NCBI GenBank assembly: GCA_016712525.1
Contig: JADJQX010000006.1
Location: 1,137,840-1,201,839 of the forward strand
Direction: 5' to 3'
DNA from: Myxococcales bacterium
Lineage (GTDB): Bacteria > Myxococcota_A > Polyangia > Polyangiales > Polyangiaceae
DNA length: 64,000 nucleotides
The notes beneath the pieces are model-generated. The model was not told the origin of the DNA. It did not search any database and worked only from the letters and a program-made list of their open reading frames with translations. This document shows, one piece after another, positions 1-8,749 of this stretch; position 1 is the stretch's first letter; the number at the start of each line of letters is the position of its first letter. Made by a program: the position numbers and the translations under genes.

Positions 1-28
1 TCGCGAGCGCGCCCCCAATCTATATGCC

Positions 29-83
29 TTCTTGATGCTCGCGTACGGGCGGGCGGGGCCTTGATGGTTTCTTGATGCCCGCG
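29..83. repeat. Short direct repeat upstream of the first gene
   Basis: TTCTTGATGCTCGCG (29-43) recurs as TTCTTGATGCCCGCG (69-83), 40 bp apart with one mismatch. Two related elements, CCTTGATGG (59-67) and CCTTGACGG (91-99), lie between and after them. The spacing is close to four helical turns. This could be a binding-site cluster for the promoter ahead of position 132. What lies upstream of the window is unknown. Confidence 0.4.
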
Positions 84-131
84 AGAGCGGCCTTGACGGT
101 CGACGGAGGCGCGAAGGCGTAGACACGGGGC

Positions 132-500
132 ATGGAACATCCGGTGATGGCGCTCCTGCGCGGTGGACGCGGCGAAGACGTGGCGCGTGGTCCCGAGGGC
201 GTGACGCCAAAGGCCTCGGTGGTCGGCGTCGTGGTCGTCGTGCTCGTGTTCGCTGCGCTGCTCTTCGTCCAAGCCGCGTCGCGCCAGCTCCGAGGGGAAG
301 ACGCGTTAGGCCAGCTCTCGGCCGAGGAGCGCCGTGAGCTCGTGACCACGACCCAGCGCGCGCTCGTGCTCGGCTGCCCCCGCGACGGGATCGTGTCCGT
401 CCGCTGCGTCGAGCAAGCGGAGCTCCTCCTGTCCCTCGAGGAGTGCGACTCGGTCTGCCGCGATATTGCGCGCGCGTTCGTCGCCCGCCCGACCCGGTGA
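132..500 (+). CDS. Small single-pass membrane protein, unknown function
   Basis: The 122-residue product is not recognised. It has a hydrophilic N-terminus, one strongly hydrophobic segment at about residues 29-50 (rich in V, L, A, F), and a C-terminal domain holding four cysteines, two of them in an ECDSVC motif. A Cys-containing extracytoplasmic domain is likely, though topology cannot be fixed from the sequence. The ATG at 132 is preceded by TAGACA at 120-125 with a 6-nt gap, the leaderless arrangement seen elsewhere in this window. Its stop lies just before kdpD: a GTG at 497 overlaps the TGA at 498-500, so the two may be cotranscribed. Confidence 0.65.
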   Translation: MEHPVMALLRGGRGEDVARGPEGVTPKASVVGVVVVVLVFAALLFVQAASRQLRGEDALGQLSAEERRELVTTTQRALVLGCPRDGIVSVRCVEQAELLLSLEECDSVCRDIARAFVARPTR

Positions 501-556
501 CTCGAGCGATGGTGCGCGCTCGACCCGAGCTGGGCCTGATAGACTCCCCGCGCTGG

Positions 557-2529
557 ATGGCCTCGCTCGACACCCAGAGCCCCTCGGCGGACGCGGTCGT
601 GAAGGAGCACGTCCTCGTGTGCGTCGGACCGGCCGAGACGTCGCGCCGGCTCATTCGTGCGGCCGCGCGCATGGCGGCGGGGCTCGGGTGCGCGTGGACG
701 GCCGTGTACGTCGAGCGCCCTGACGGGCCGGCCTTGGCCGACGTGGACGCCGAGCGCCTCGACGAGCATCTCCGTGTCGTCGAGGCGCTGGGGGGGCGCG
801 TGAGCCGAGTCGCCGGGGACGACATCGCGGAGACGGTGCTCGACTACGCGCGGCGCATCGGCGTGACCCGAATCGTGCTCGGGAAGCCGACCCACCCGAG
901 GATCCGCGATCTCGTACGAGGCTCGCTCCTCGACGCCGTCGTGCGCGGGAGTGGCGACATCGACGTCCACGTCATTCGCGGTGAGCCAGAGGCGCCGGCG
1001 CGCCCTACGCGCGTCCCGCCGAGCGCTCACGAGCCGCCGCGCAAGTACGTCGCCGCTTCTGCCCTCGTCGCGCTTACGCTTGCGATTTCCGAGGTCCTCC
1101 GGAGGATCCTCCACCTGCCGGACCTCGAGATGCTCTTCCTCTTGGCGGTCATGGTCGCGGCGTTTCGCTACGGGCGCGGGCCTTCGCTGCTCGCCGCCGC
1201 GCTCGGCGTCGCGTGTTACGACTTTTTCTTCGTGCCGCCGCTCTACACGTTCTCGGTCGCGGATCGAAAGTACGTGCTGACGTTCGGGATGATGTTCGGC
1301 GTCGGGTGGGTCGCGAGCGCGCTCGCGAGCCGTCTCCGCGTCCAAGAGCATCGCGCGATCGCCCGCGAGCAGCGGACCCTCGCGCTCTACGGCCTCGCCA
1401 AGGCGCTCGCGTCGACGGAGGGCACGGCGCCGCTCGCCGAGACGGCCGTGGCCCAGGTCGCGGAGGTGCTGGGGGCGCCCGTGGAGGTCTGGCTCTCCGA
1501 GGGCGGAGGTCGGGCGTCCTTGGTCGCGGCGAGCGCCGTGCCCGCGACGCGTCTGGCAGCCGCGCGCGACGCGATCGAGGGCGTGGTGCTCTCCAAGGCT
1601 CCCGTCCCGACCCGTGCGCTCGCGGCGTCGCCCGGGACCGTCGTCGCGCAGCTCTCCGTCGCGGGGAGCCCCTTCGGCGCGCTCGTCGTGGACGTCCCTT
1701 CGACGCTCCCGCACGAGCAGGTGGCGTTCTTGGACGTCCTCGCGCGGCAGATCGCGGTCGCGCTCGGTCGCGCGCGGCTCTCGGAGGAAGCGCGGGCCCT
1801 CGAGCTCCGCGCGCGCACCGAGGAGATGCGCGCGTCGCTCCTCTCGGCCGTCTCCCACGATCTCCGCACCCCGCTCGCGTCGATCACGGGCGCCGCGACG
1901 ACCCTTCGGGACGAGCCCAAGCTCTCCGAGGCGACCCGTGCGGACCTCGTCGACGCCATCGTCGATCAGGCGGAGCGCCTCGAGCGGCTCGTCGCGAACT
2001 TGCTCGACATGACGCGGCTCGAGGCCGGCATCGTGTCCCCGAAGAAGGACTGGGTCCCGGCCGAGGAGGTCGTGGGCGCCGTGCTCACGCGGCTCGAGGG
2101 CAGGCTCGCCCGGAGGACAGTGGACGTGCGCATCGACGCGGCCGTGCCGCTGCTCTACGTCGACCCGGTGCTCTTCGAGCAGGTGCTCGTGAACCTCCTC
2201 GAGAACGCCGAGAAGCACACGCCGCCTTCGGCCTCCGTCGTCGTCGGGGTCGAGCGCCGCGGGGAGACGATCGTCGTCGAGGTGCGCGACGACGGCCCGG
2301 GCATCCCCGAGGGCGCCGAGGAGCGCATCTTCGAGAAGTTCGAGCGCGGTGCCTCCGCGGCATCGGTGGGCGCGGGGCTGGGCCTCGCGATCTGCCGCGG
2401 GATCGTGCACGCTCACGGAGGGACGATCGTGGCGAAGAATCGGAGAGAGGGGGCTTGTCCGTGGAGGTGACGTTGCCCGTCGTCGCCGGTCCCCCGTCGC
2501 TCGAGCCAGCCGAGGAGAGCGCGCCGTGA
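557..2529 (+). CDS. kdpD: KdpD-type sensor histidine kinase, frameshifted near 2450
   Basis: Membrane histidine kinase partner of the regulator that follows. From the ATG at 557 it reads: universal-stress-like domain (about 12-130), KdpD-type membrane domain with clustered helices (about 163-258), GAF-like region (about 280-410), H-box SAVSHDLRTPLASI with phosphoacceptor His near residue 434, N-box LVNLLENAEKHTPP, and G-box DDGPGIPEG. The N-terminal KdpD domain (about 210 residues in E. coli KdpD) is absent. The frame breaks at a run of five Gs (2449-2453). Adding one G restores a normal end (GLSVEVTLPVV) with a stop at 2527-2529 that overlaps the next start as GTGA; without it the protein ends abnormally at 2470. 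Alternative starts are GTG 497 and ATG 509. The 557 start is favoured by TAGACT at 540-545. No kdpFABC genes are visible. Confidence 0.85.
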
Positions 2530-3239
2530 CCCAAGCAGCCCTCGTGCTCGTCGTCGAGGACGAACCGCCCATGCGGAGGTTCATTCGGGCGTCGCTCGAG
2601 TCTCACGGCTACCGCGTGCTCGAGTGCGATCGTGTCGCCGAGGCGACGAAGCTCCTCACGAGCCACAACCCGGAGGTCGTGCTCCTCGACCTCGGCCTCC
2701 CGGACGGCGACGGCATCGCGCTCACCCGACGTGTGCGCGAGTGGAGCCGCGTGCCCATCATCGTGATCTCGGCGCGTGGCCGGGAGGAGGACAAGGTGCT
2801 CGCGCTCGACGCCGGCGCCGACGACTACCTGACGAAGCCCTTCGGCGTGAACGAGCTCCTGGCGCGCATGCGGGTCGCCCTTCGGCACGCGAGCCTCGCC
2901 GCCGCGCCCGAGGCGCCCCCCGTCGTCGAGCTCGGTGACGTGAAGCTCGACCTCGTTCGCCGCGAGGTCACTCGGGGAGGCGAGCCGCTCCACCTCACGC
3001 CCATCGAGTACAAGCTCCTCGTGCTCCTCGCGCAGCACGCGGGCAAGGTCCTCACGCATCGGCAAATTCTGAAGGAGGTCTGGGGGCCTACCTACGTCGC
3101 GCACACCCACTACGTGCGCGTGCACATGGCGGAGCTCCGGAAGAAGATCGAGGCCGAGCCCTCTCGCCCGAAGCTCATCGTGACCGAGGCCGGCGTGGGG
3201 TACCGGTTGAGGGACAAGACGTTCGATTCCGGAACATGA
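2526..3239 (+). CDS. kdpE: KdpE-type response regulator, OmpR/PhoB family
   Basis: The 237-residue DNA-binding response regulator has a receiver domain at 1-120 with acidic pocket ED at 11-12, phosphoacceptor D55 in LLDLGLPDGDG and the conserved Lys in LTKPFG. A winged-helix effector domain at about 135-232 carries LTPIEYKLL, VLTHRQILKEVWG and VGYRL, which are typical of KdpE. The GTG start overlaps the restored kdpD stop by four bases, so translation is coupled. In known systems KdpE activates the kdpFABC potassium ATPase operon; no such operon lies downstream here, so targets must be upstream of the window or elsewhere. Confidence 0.92.
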   Translation: MTQAALVLVVEDEPPMRRFIRASLESHGYRVLECDRVAEATKLLTSHNPEVVLLDLGLPDGDGIALTRRVREWSRVPIIVISARGREEDKVLALDAGADDYLTKPFGVNELLARMRVALRHASLAAAPEAPPVVELGDVKLDLVRREVTRGGEPLHLTPIEYKLLVLLAQHAGKVLTHRQILKEVWGPTYVAHTHYVRVHMAELRKKIEAEPSRPKLIVTEAGVGYRLRDKTFDSGT

Positions 3240-3275
3240 GCGCGCGGGGGCGTCGGCATGGCGGCAGGGGCCATC

Positions 3276-3310
3276 TTGACTATTCAAGGAATGGGTTGAA
3301 TAGTCCTCGG
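3276..3310 (+). promoter_or_regulatory. Promoter embedded in an operator dyad for the ArsR-rhodanese gene
   Basis: A perfect 9-bp inverted repeat, GACTATTCA (3278-3286) and TGAATAGTC (3297-3305), is separated by 10 bp. It coincides with a good sigma-70-type promoter: -35 TTGACT at 3276-3281, 17-bp spacer, -10 AATAGT at 3299-3304. The GTG start at 3311 follows after 6 nt, which fits a leaderless transcript. A repressor bound to the dyad would cover both promoter boxes, so autorepression by the ArsR-type product is the simplest reading. Confidence 0.8.
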
Positions 3311-4069
3311 GTGACACCCCATCGCCGCTTCAAAGATCGTGTCTACGGGGAGATCGCGCGTGTCGGAAAGGCGCTCGCGGCTCCCGCGCGGCTCGAGCTC
3401 GTCGACCTCCTCTGCCAGGGGCCGCGCACGGTCGAGGCGCTCGCGGCCGAGGCCTCGCTCTCGGTGGCGAACGCGTCCCAGCACCTCCAAGTGCTACGCG
3501 CCGCTCGCCTCGTGGATGCCGAAAAACAAGGCCTCTACGTCGAGTACCGGTTGGCCGACGTCGAGGTGTGCCGTGTCTTCCTCGCGCTCCGGGGCCTCGC
3601 CGAATCGCGCCTCGGCGAGATCGAGGACGTGGCCCGTGCCTACTTCGAGCGGCGCACGGCCCTCGAGGGCGTCGGCGACGAGGAGCTCCTGCGGCGGATC
3701 CGCGCGGGCGAGGTCACCGTGATCGACGTGCGCCCGGCCGAAGAGTACCGCGCGGGCCATATCCCCGGAGCCCTCTCGATCCCCGTGCCGGAGCTCGACG
3801 CACGTCTCGACGAACTGCCCGAGGGCCGCGAGATCGTCGCATACTGCCGCGGTCCGTACTGCGTCATGGCCGTCGACGCCGTGGCCCTCCTCCGCAAACG
3901 AGGGCTCGTGGCTCACAGGCTCGAGCTCGGCGTGCCGGAGCTCCGCGCACGTGGGCTCCGTGTCACGACGGGCGTGGGCAAGGTGTCGAGCGCGCCTCCC
4001 GGGCGATCTCGAGGGTCCGGGCCGAGGCCCACGAAGCCCCGAACGGCCTCGAATAGGACATCCTCATGA
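3311..4069 (+). CDS. ArsR-family transcriptional regulator fused to a rhodanese domain
   Basis: The 252-residue product has an ArsR/SmtB winged helix at about 10-100, with recognition helix LSVANASQHLQVLRAARL, followed by a rhodanese domain at about 125-220. The rhodanese active loop is CRGPYC, with catalytic C179 and a second Cys at 184. Cysteines also sit in the HTH part: C35 in LLCQGP and C87 in VEVCRVF. Family knowledge: related ArsR proteins sense metals or sulfane sulfur through such cysteines; the ligand here is inferred, not shown. The GTG 3311 start is chosen because the promoter dyad lies immediately upstream; an ATG at 3236 would place the operator inside the gene. The stop overlaps the transporter start as ATGA. 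Confidence 0.87.
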   Translation: MTPHRRFKDRVYGEIARVGKALAAPARLELVDLLCQGPRTVEALAAEASLSVANASQHLQVLRAARLVDAEKQGLYVEYRLADVEVCRVFLALRGLAESRLGEIEDVARAYFERRTALEGVGDEELLRRIRAGEVTVIDVRPAEEYRAGHIPGALSIPVPELDARLDELPEGREIVAYCRGPYCVMAVDAVALLRKRGLVAHRLELGVPELRARGLRVTTGVGKVSSAPPGRSRGSGPRPTKPRTASNRTSS

Positions 4070-5613
4070 ACGACCTTCGGCTCGGGATCCGAGAGAACCT
4101 CGGGCAGTTCTCGCTGCTCGTCGTGGTGAACGCGTTCGTCGGCGCCGTGGTCGGCATGGAGCGCACGCTCCTCTCCCCGATCGCCGAGCAAGAGTTTCAT
4201 CTCGAGGCCAAGGCGGCCGTGCTCTCGTTCATCGTGGTCTTCGGCGTTACGAAGGCCCTCACGAACTACCTCGCGGGGCGGCTCTCGGATCGCTTCGGGC
4301 GGAAGCACGTGCTCGTCGCGGGTTGGCTCGTGGCCGTGCCCGTACCGTTTTTGCTCATGTGGGCGCCGAGCTGGGCGCTCGTGCTCTTCGCGAACGCGCT
4401 GCTCGGTGTGAGCCAAGGCCTCACGTGGTCGACGACCGTGATCATGAAGATCGACCTCGCCGGCCCCACGAAGCGCGGGCTCGCGATGGGCCTGAACGAG
4501 TTCGCCGGGTACTTCGCCGTCGCCGGGAGCGCGCTCGCCACGGGATTCGTCGCGACGCACTACGGCCTCCGGCCCCAGCCGTTCTACCTCGGGGTCGTGT
4601 TCGTGATCGCGGGTCTCGGCCTCTCCGTGCTCGCCGTGCGCGAGACGAAGCACCACGTCGCCGCCGAGGGCAAGCTCGCGGGGACGGCAGAGGCCGCGCG
4701 CATCCCGAGCCCGCGCGAGGTGTTCTTGCGCACTTCGCTCCTCGACCGGAACCTCTCGAGCGTGAGCCAGGCCGGCCTCGTCAACAACCTCAACGACGGC
4801 ATGGCGTGGGGCCTCTTCCCGCTCTTCTTCGCGGCGGCCAAGATGTCCCTCTCGCAGATCGGGACGCTCGCGGCCATCTACCCGGCGACGTGGGGGCTCT
4901 CGCAGCTCGTGACTGGCGCGCTCTCGGATCGCGTCGGGAGGAAATGGCTCATCGCCGCGGGCATGTGGGTGCAGGCGGTGGGCATCGGCGTCGTGGTGGT
5001 CTCACGCGGGTACGGCGGCTTCGCGGCGGGCGCGGCGCTCCTCGGGGTGGGCACGGCGATGGTCTATCCGACGCTGCTCGCCGCCATCGGCGACGTGGCG
5101 CACCCGTCGTGGCGCGCGTCGTCCGTGGGCGTGTACCGCTTGTGGCGCGATCTCGGGTACGCCGTGGGCGCGCTCCTCGCCGGTCTCACGGCCGACGCGC
5201 TCGGGCTCGCCGAGGCCATGTGGCTCGTGGCAGGGCTCACGTTCGCCTCGGGCCTCGTCGTGGCCGTCCGCATGCGCGAGACGCGCGTTCTGGAGTCGGT
5301 CGCGATTGCGCCCACGGGCTGCGTCGAACCTAGCGAGCTCGTTCGCATGCCGGGCGTCGTGGTCATCGACGTTCGCAGCGCCGAGGAGTACGCCGAGGGT
5401 CACGTCGAGGGTGCGATCCACGTCCCGGTCGACGAGCTCGCGTCGCGCGTCTCCGAGATCCCCAAGGGCGTGCCCGTCGTGACCGCCTGCGGGAAGGGCG
5501 GGGGACGGTCGGACCGCGCGGCGGAGACGCTCCGTGGGCTCGGATTCCCGGACGCGCGCGCCTTGTGCGGGGGGACGCGCGCCTGGCAAGAGCTCACCGC
5601 GCGCGGCATATGA
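4066..5613 (+). CDS. MFS transporter with a C-terminal rhodanese domain
   Basis: The 515-residue inner-membrane protein has about 12 hydrophobic helices over residues 15-415, with the MFS signature GRLSDRFGRKHVLVAG after helix 2 and a second copy, GALSDRVGRKWLIAAG, in the second half. The C-terminal 90 residues form a single rhodanese domain (VIDVRSAEEYAEGHVEGAIH) with active loop CGKGGGRS, catalytic C475. The gene is translationally coupled to the ArsR-rhodanese gene, so regulator and transporter share the same accessory domain. A plausible role is export or import of a sulfur- or metalloid-containing solute with sulfur transfer at the cytoplasmic face. The substrate is unknown. Confidence 0.87.
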   Translation: MNDLRLGIRENLGQFSLLVVVNAFVGAVVGMERTLLSPIAEQEFHLEAKAAVLSFIVVFGVTKALTNYLAGRLSDRFGRKHVLVAGWLVAVPVPFLLMWAPSWALVLFANALLGVSQGLTWSTTVIMKIDLAGPTKRGLAMGLNEFAGYFAVAGSALATGFVATHYGLRPQPFYLGVVFVIAGLGLSVLAVRETKHHVAAEGKLAGTAEAARIPSPREVFLRTSLLDRNLSSVSQAGLVNNLNDGMAWGLFPLFFAAAKMSLSQIGTLAAIYPATWGLSQLVTGALSDRVGRKWLIAAGMWVQAVGIGVVVVSRGYGGFAAGAALLGVGTAMVYPTLLAAIGDVAHPSWRASSVGVYRLWRDLGYAVGALLAGLTADALGLAEAMWLVAGLTFASGLVVAVRMRETRVLESVAIAPTGCVEPSELVRMPGVVVIDVRSAEEYAEGHVEGAIHVPVDELASRVSEIPKGVPVVTACGKGGGRSDRAAETLRGLGFPDARALCGGTRAWQELTARGI

Positions 5614-5751
5614 GGGGCGGAGGCGACCGTGGCCCGTAGGCCCGAGCGGGCACGGCGTCTGCACGCTGGAACAGAGCGCCGTCCGAGGTACGACCGCAGG
5701 CTCGTGACGCCCGAGCCACCGAAAGCGCAGCCCTGCCCTTGGAGCCCTCCC

Positions 5752-6918
5752 ATGCCCAACGCCACCCCCATCTACCTCGATCACAACGCCACGACGCCGA
5801 TCCTGCCGGAGGTCGTCGATGCCATGCTCCCGTACCTGCGTGAGCACTTCGGAAACCCCTCGAGCTCCCACCCGTACGGCGCCGCGGCCCGTCGCGCCGT
5901 CGCCCTCGCGCGGGAAGATGTGGCCCGCCTCCTCGCCGCGGAGCCCGACGAGATCGTGTTCACGTCGGGCGGCACCGAGGCGAACAACCTCGCCATCTTC
6001 GGGGCGATGGAGGGGGCTTCGCGCCGAGGGCTCGTCACGTCCGTCGTCGAGCACCCCGCGACCTCTCGCCCCGCGGCGCGGCTCGAAGCGTACGGGGCGA
6101 AGGTGACGCGGCTCGGCGTCGACGACGCGGGGCGAGTGCACATGGGCGAAGCGCGGGGCGCGATCGACGTGGCGACGCGGCTCGTCTCGATCATGCACGC
6201 GAACAACGAGACGGGCATGCTCCAGCCCATCGCGGAGCTTTCGACCCACGCGCGAGCTCACGGGGCGCTCGTGCACACGGACGCCGCCCAGTCGGTCGGC
6301 AAGGTCGTGGTCGACGTCGGCGAGCTCGGGGTCGACATGCTCACCGTCGCCGGGCACAAGCTCTATGCTCCGAAGGGGGTAGGAGCTCTCTATGTGCGCA
6401 GGGGTGTCGCGCTTGCGCCGTTCGCGCTCGGCGCCGGGCACGAGCGGGGGCTGCGCCCAGGCACGGAGAACGTGGCGTCGATCGTCGGTCTAGGGACCGC
6501 ATGTGCCATCGCGCGGAGGGAGCTCGCGAGCGAGGCGGCCCGAGTGCGCGCGCTCCGCGACAGGCTCCACCAGCGCCTCGCCGCGCGCGTCTTCGGGCTC
6601 GCGCTCAACGGAGGCGTCGAGGGGCGCTTGCCGAACACTCTGAGCGTCAGGTTCCCCGGGGTGCGCGGGAGCGTCGTGCTCGCGGGTGCGCCGGAGATCG
6701 CGGCGTCGACGGGCTCGGCATGCCACGAAGGTGGCGAGGAGGCCTCCGCGGTCGTCCTCGCCATGGGCATTGCCCCCGAGGATGCCCTTGGAACCGTTCG
6801 GCTCTCGCTCGGCCGAGGTACCACCGAGGACGACGTGGACCGAGCTGCGCACGCCCTCGCCTCGGCCTGGGAGCGGGCAGGGGGTGCGACGACGGTCACC
6901 GGCCCCACGGGCCTTTGA
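5752..6918 (+). CDS. Cysteine desulfurase, NifS/IscS type
   Basis: The 388-residue PLP enzyme should convert cysteine to alanine plus an enzyme-bound persulfide. Visible motifs: N-terminal YLDHNATTP, substrate-pocket TSGGTEANN, NNETG, TDAAQSVGK, PLP lysine K203 in AGHKLYAPKG, and catalytic C324 in STGSACHEGG. This is full length for group I desulfurases. ATG 5752 is chosen over upstream in-frame codons because it gives the canonical N-terminus and has a GGAG about 7 nt upstream. It lies 138 bp after the MFS-rhodanese gene on the same strand. Since rhodaneses accept sulfur from desulfurases, a shared sulfur-relay role is a reasonable inference. No iscU or scaffold gene is adjacent. Confidence 0.92.
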   Translation: MPNATPIYLDHNATTPILPEVVDAMLPYLREHFGNPSSSHPYGAAARRAVALAREDVARLLAAEPDEIVFTSGGTEANNLAIFGAMEGASRRGLVTSVVEHPATSRPAARLEAYGAKVTRLGVDDAGRVHMGEARGAIDVATRLVSIMHANNETGMLQPIAELSTHARAHGALVHTDAAQSVGKVVVDVGELGVDMLTVAGHKLYAPKGVGALYVRRGVALAPFALGAGHERGLRPGTENVASIVGLGTACAIARRELASEAARVRALRDRLHQRLAARVFGLALNGGVEGRLPNTLSVRFPGVRGSVVLAGAPEIAASTGSACHEGGEEASAVVLAMGIAPEDALGTVRLSLGRGTTEDDVDRAAHALASAWERAGGATTVTGPTGL

Positions 6919-7098
6919 CCCAGCCCGTGGAGGTCCCCGCCGCCCGCGTACCGAGCCTCGAGACCAGTGGGTAAGAAGATGTAGGTGCCCTCGAGGCCGA
7001 GCCGACGAAAAAAATGTTTCGTAGGGTGTCGGAAAGGGACGGGGCCCTTCGCTCTCCCCCTGAAGGCGCGACGAAGCGCCCCGAAAGGACCTGACATC

Positions 7099-7437
7099 AT
7101 GAGCAAGAAGTTCCTCCTCCTCTATCGCAACCCCCTCGCCGCCGAGTCCGCGCCCCCGTCGCCGTCCGAGATGCAGGCGGCCCTCGCGCAGTGGCACGAC
7201 TGGAAGTCTCGGTTCCCCGCGATCGTCGACATGGGCGACGGGCTCCTCCCCACGGGGCGCGCGCTGAAGGGCGGAGTCGTGACCGACGGGCCGGTGGTCG
7301 AGGCGAAGGAGCTCGTCTCGGGCTACTCGATCGTCGAGGCGGCCGACTACGACGCCGCGCTGGTCGTCGCCAAGGCTTGCCCGATCACGTTCATGCCGGG
7401 CGCGACGATCGAGGTCCGCGAGCTCGCGGGGTACTGA
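7099..7437 (+). CDS. YCII/DGPF-domain protein
   Basis: The 112-residue dimeric alpha/beta-barrel-type protein of the YCII superfamily has the hallmark VVTDGPVVEAKELVSGY, a DGPF-class variant. ATG 7099 has GAAAGGA upstream. It lies 21 bp before the sigma-factor gene on the same strand. That pairing is the known hallmark of ECF42-type sigma factors, whose neighbours are DGPF proteins. The molecular function is not established; this class is suspected to act with the sigma factor as a sensor or effector. Confidence 0.88.
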   Translation: MSKKFLLLYRNPLAAESAPPSPSEMQAALAQWHDWKSRFPAIVDMGDGLLPTGRALKGGVVTDGPVVEAKELVSGYSIVEAADYDAALVVAKACPITFMPGATIEVRELAGY

Positions 7438-7458
7438 GGAAATCCGCGGGGAGCGACC

Positions 7459-8700
7459 ATGACGTCCGCCGAGACATCGGTCGGCCTCGTGCTCCGGCAC
7501 GAGTACGGGCGCATCGTGGCTTCGCTCCTCCGTGAGCTCGGCGCGCACAGGCTCGCGCAAATCGAGGACGGCCTCGCACAGGCGATGCTCGAGGCGACCG
7601 TGGGGTGGCGCGCTCGCGGGGTGCCTCCGAACGCCGCCGCCTACCTCCACAGAGCGGCGCGGAACCGCGTCATCGACGAGCTACGCAGAGAACGCAAGAC
7701 CGAGGGGCTCGAGGCCGCCCCCGAGCCGAGCCTCGAGCCCACGGAGGTCTTCCTCGCCGACGAGCTCCACGACGACGAGCTGCGAGCGCTCTTCGCGTGC
7801 GCCGATCCCTCCATCCCGTTGCCTTCGCAGATCGTGTTCGCCTTGCGGGCCCTCTCGGGGTTTTCGACCCGCGAGATCGCGCGGCGGCTCGTGACCTCGG
7901 AGGAAAACGTCCAAAAACGCTGGGAGCGCGCGCGTGACGCCCTCGCCCAGGTCGACCTCTCGGCCGAACAGGCCGCCGACGACCGGGCCGCGCGGGTCGA
8001 GTCCGTGCTGCGCATGATCTACGTCGTCTTCACGGAGGGCTATTTCGCGTCGTCGGGCGAGCGTGTGCTGCGCCTCGAGCTGTGCCAAGAGGCCATTCGC
8101 CTCGCGGGCCTCGTCGCTCGGAACCCTCGCACCACGTGCGGCGCGGCGTGGGCGCTCGTGGCGCTTCAGCACCTTCACCACGCCCGCCGCGACGCCCGCG
8201 TGGGCGCCGACGGGATCCCCGTGTCGATCGAGGACCAAGATCGCGCGCTCTACCGCCGCGACGAGCTCGCCGTGGCCCTCGACGCGCTCACGCTCGCGGG
8301 GCCCGAAGGGCGCGCGTCGAAGTACGGCCTCGAGGCCGCGATCGCCGGGGAGCACGCGTTCGCGCCGACGTTCACCGACACACGGTGGGGAGAGATCGTC
8401 GCGCTCTACGAGGCACTCGCCCGCATCGACCCGTCCCCTCTGCACGAGCTCCACGCCTCGATCGCGCTCTCGTACGCCGAGGGGCCCGAGGCCGCCCTCG
8501 CGAGGCTCGCGACCCTCAGGCCGCCGACGTGGCTCGCCGCCTCGCACATGTGGCTCGCCACCTACGCCGATCTCCATAGACGCCTCGGTCACGAGCGTGA
8601 GGCCGAGGCGTACTACGCGAAGGCCATGGCCCTCGCGCCCCCCATCGAGCGCGAGATGCTCGCGCGCCGCATGCGCCGCGAAGGCCCGCGCGGGGGCTGA
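7459..8700 (+). CDS. ECF sigma factor with large C-terminal extension, ECF42 type
   Basis: The 413-residue protein has sigma-2 at about 5-75 (HRAARNRVIDELRRER is the -10 recognition helix region) and sigma-4 at about 110-165 (FSTREIARRLVTSEENVQKR). A helical C-terminal half at about 175-410 has repeated Ala/Leu-rich helices and the conserved IYVVFTEGY motif. Ordinary ECF sigmas are about 180 residues; the long TPR/DUF6596-like extension is diagnostic of ECF42. ATG 7459 follows GGGGAG. No anti-sigma factor gene is adjacent, which also fits ECF42, where the extension itself is thought to control activity. Likely targets include the neighbouring YCII and GST genes (inference). Confidence 0.9.
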   Translation: MTSAETSVGLVLRHEYGRIVASLLRELGAHRLAQIEDGLAQAMLEATVGWRARGVPPNAAAYLHRAARNRVIDELRRERKTEGLEAAPEPSLEPTEVFLADELHDDELRALFACADPSIPLPSQIVFALRALSGFSTREIARRLVTSEENVQKRWERARDALAQVDLSAEQAADDRAARVESVLRMIYVVFTEGYFASSGERVLRLELCQEAIRLAGLVARNPRTTCGAAWALVALQHLHHARRDARVGADGIPVSIEDQDRALYRRDELAVALDALTLAGPEGRASKYGLEAAIAGEHAFAPTFTDTRWGEIVALYEALARIDPSPLHELHASIALSYAEGPEAALARLATLRPPTWLAASHMWLATYADLHRRLGHEREAEAYYAKAMALAPPIEREMLARRMRREGPRGG

Positions 8701-8709
8701 CGACAACCC

Positions 8710-8725
8710 TGACAGGAGGCTGTCA
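8710..8725. promoter_or_regulatory. Inverted repeat in the GST promoter region
   Basis: TGACAG (8710-8715) and CTGTCA (8720-8725) form a perfect dyad with a 4-bp spacer, 25 bp before the GST start. TACGTA at 8737-8742 is a possible -10 with 7 nt to the ATG, placing the dyad in the -35 region. It may be an operator or part of an ECF-type promoter. Confidence 0.45.
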
Positions 8726-8749
8726 CTCGAGGGCGGTACGTAGGGAGAC

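Noticed and set aside
3236..3310. ATG at 3236 as the start of the ArsR-rhodanese gene
   Set aside because: It overlaps the kdpE stop attractively, but the added 25 residues are not ArsR-like and the promoter and operator dyad would fall inside the gene.
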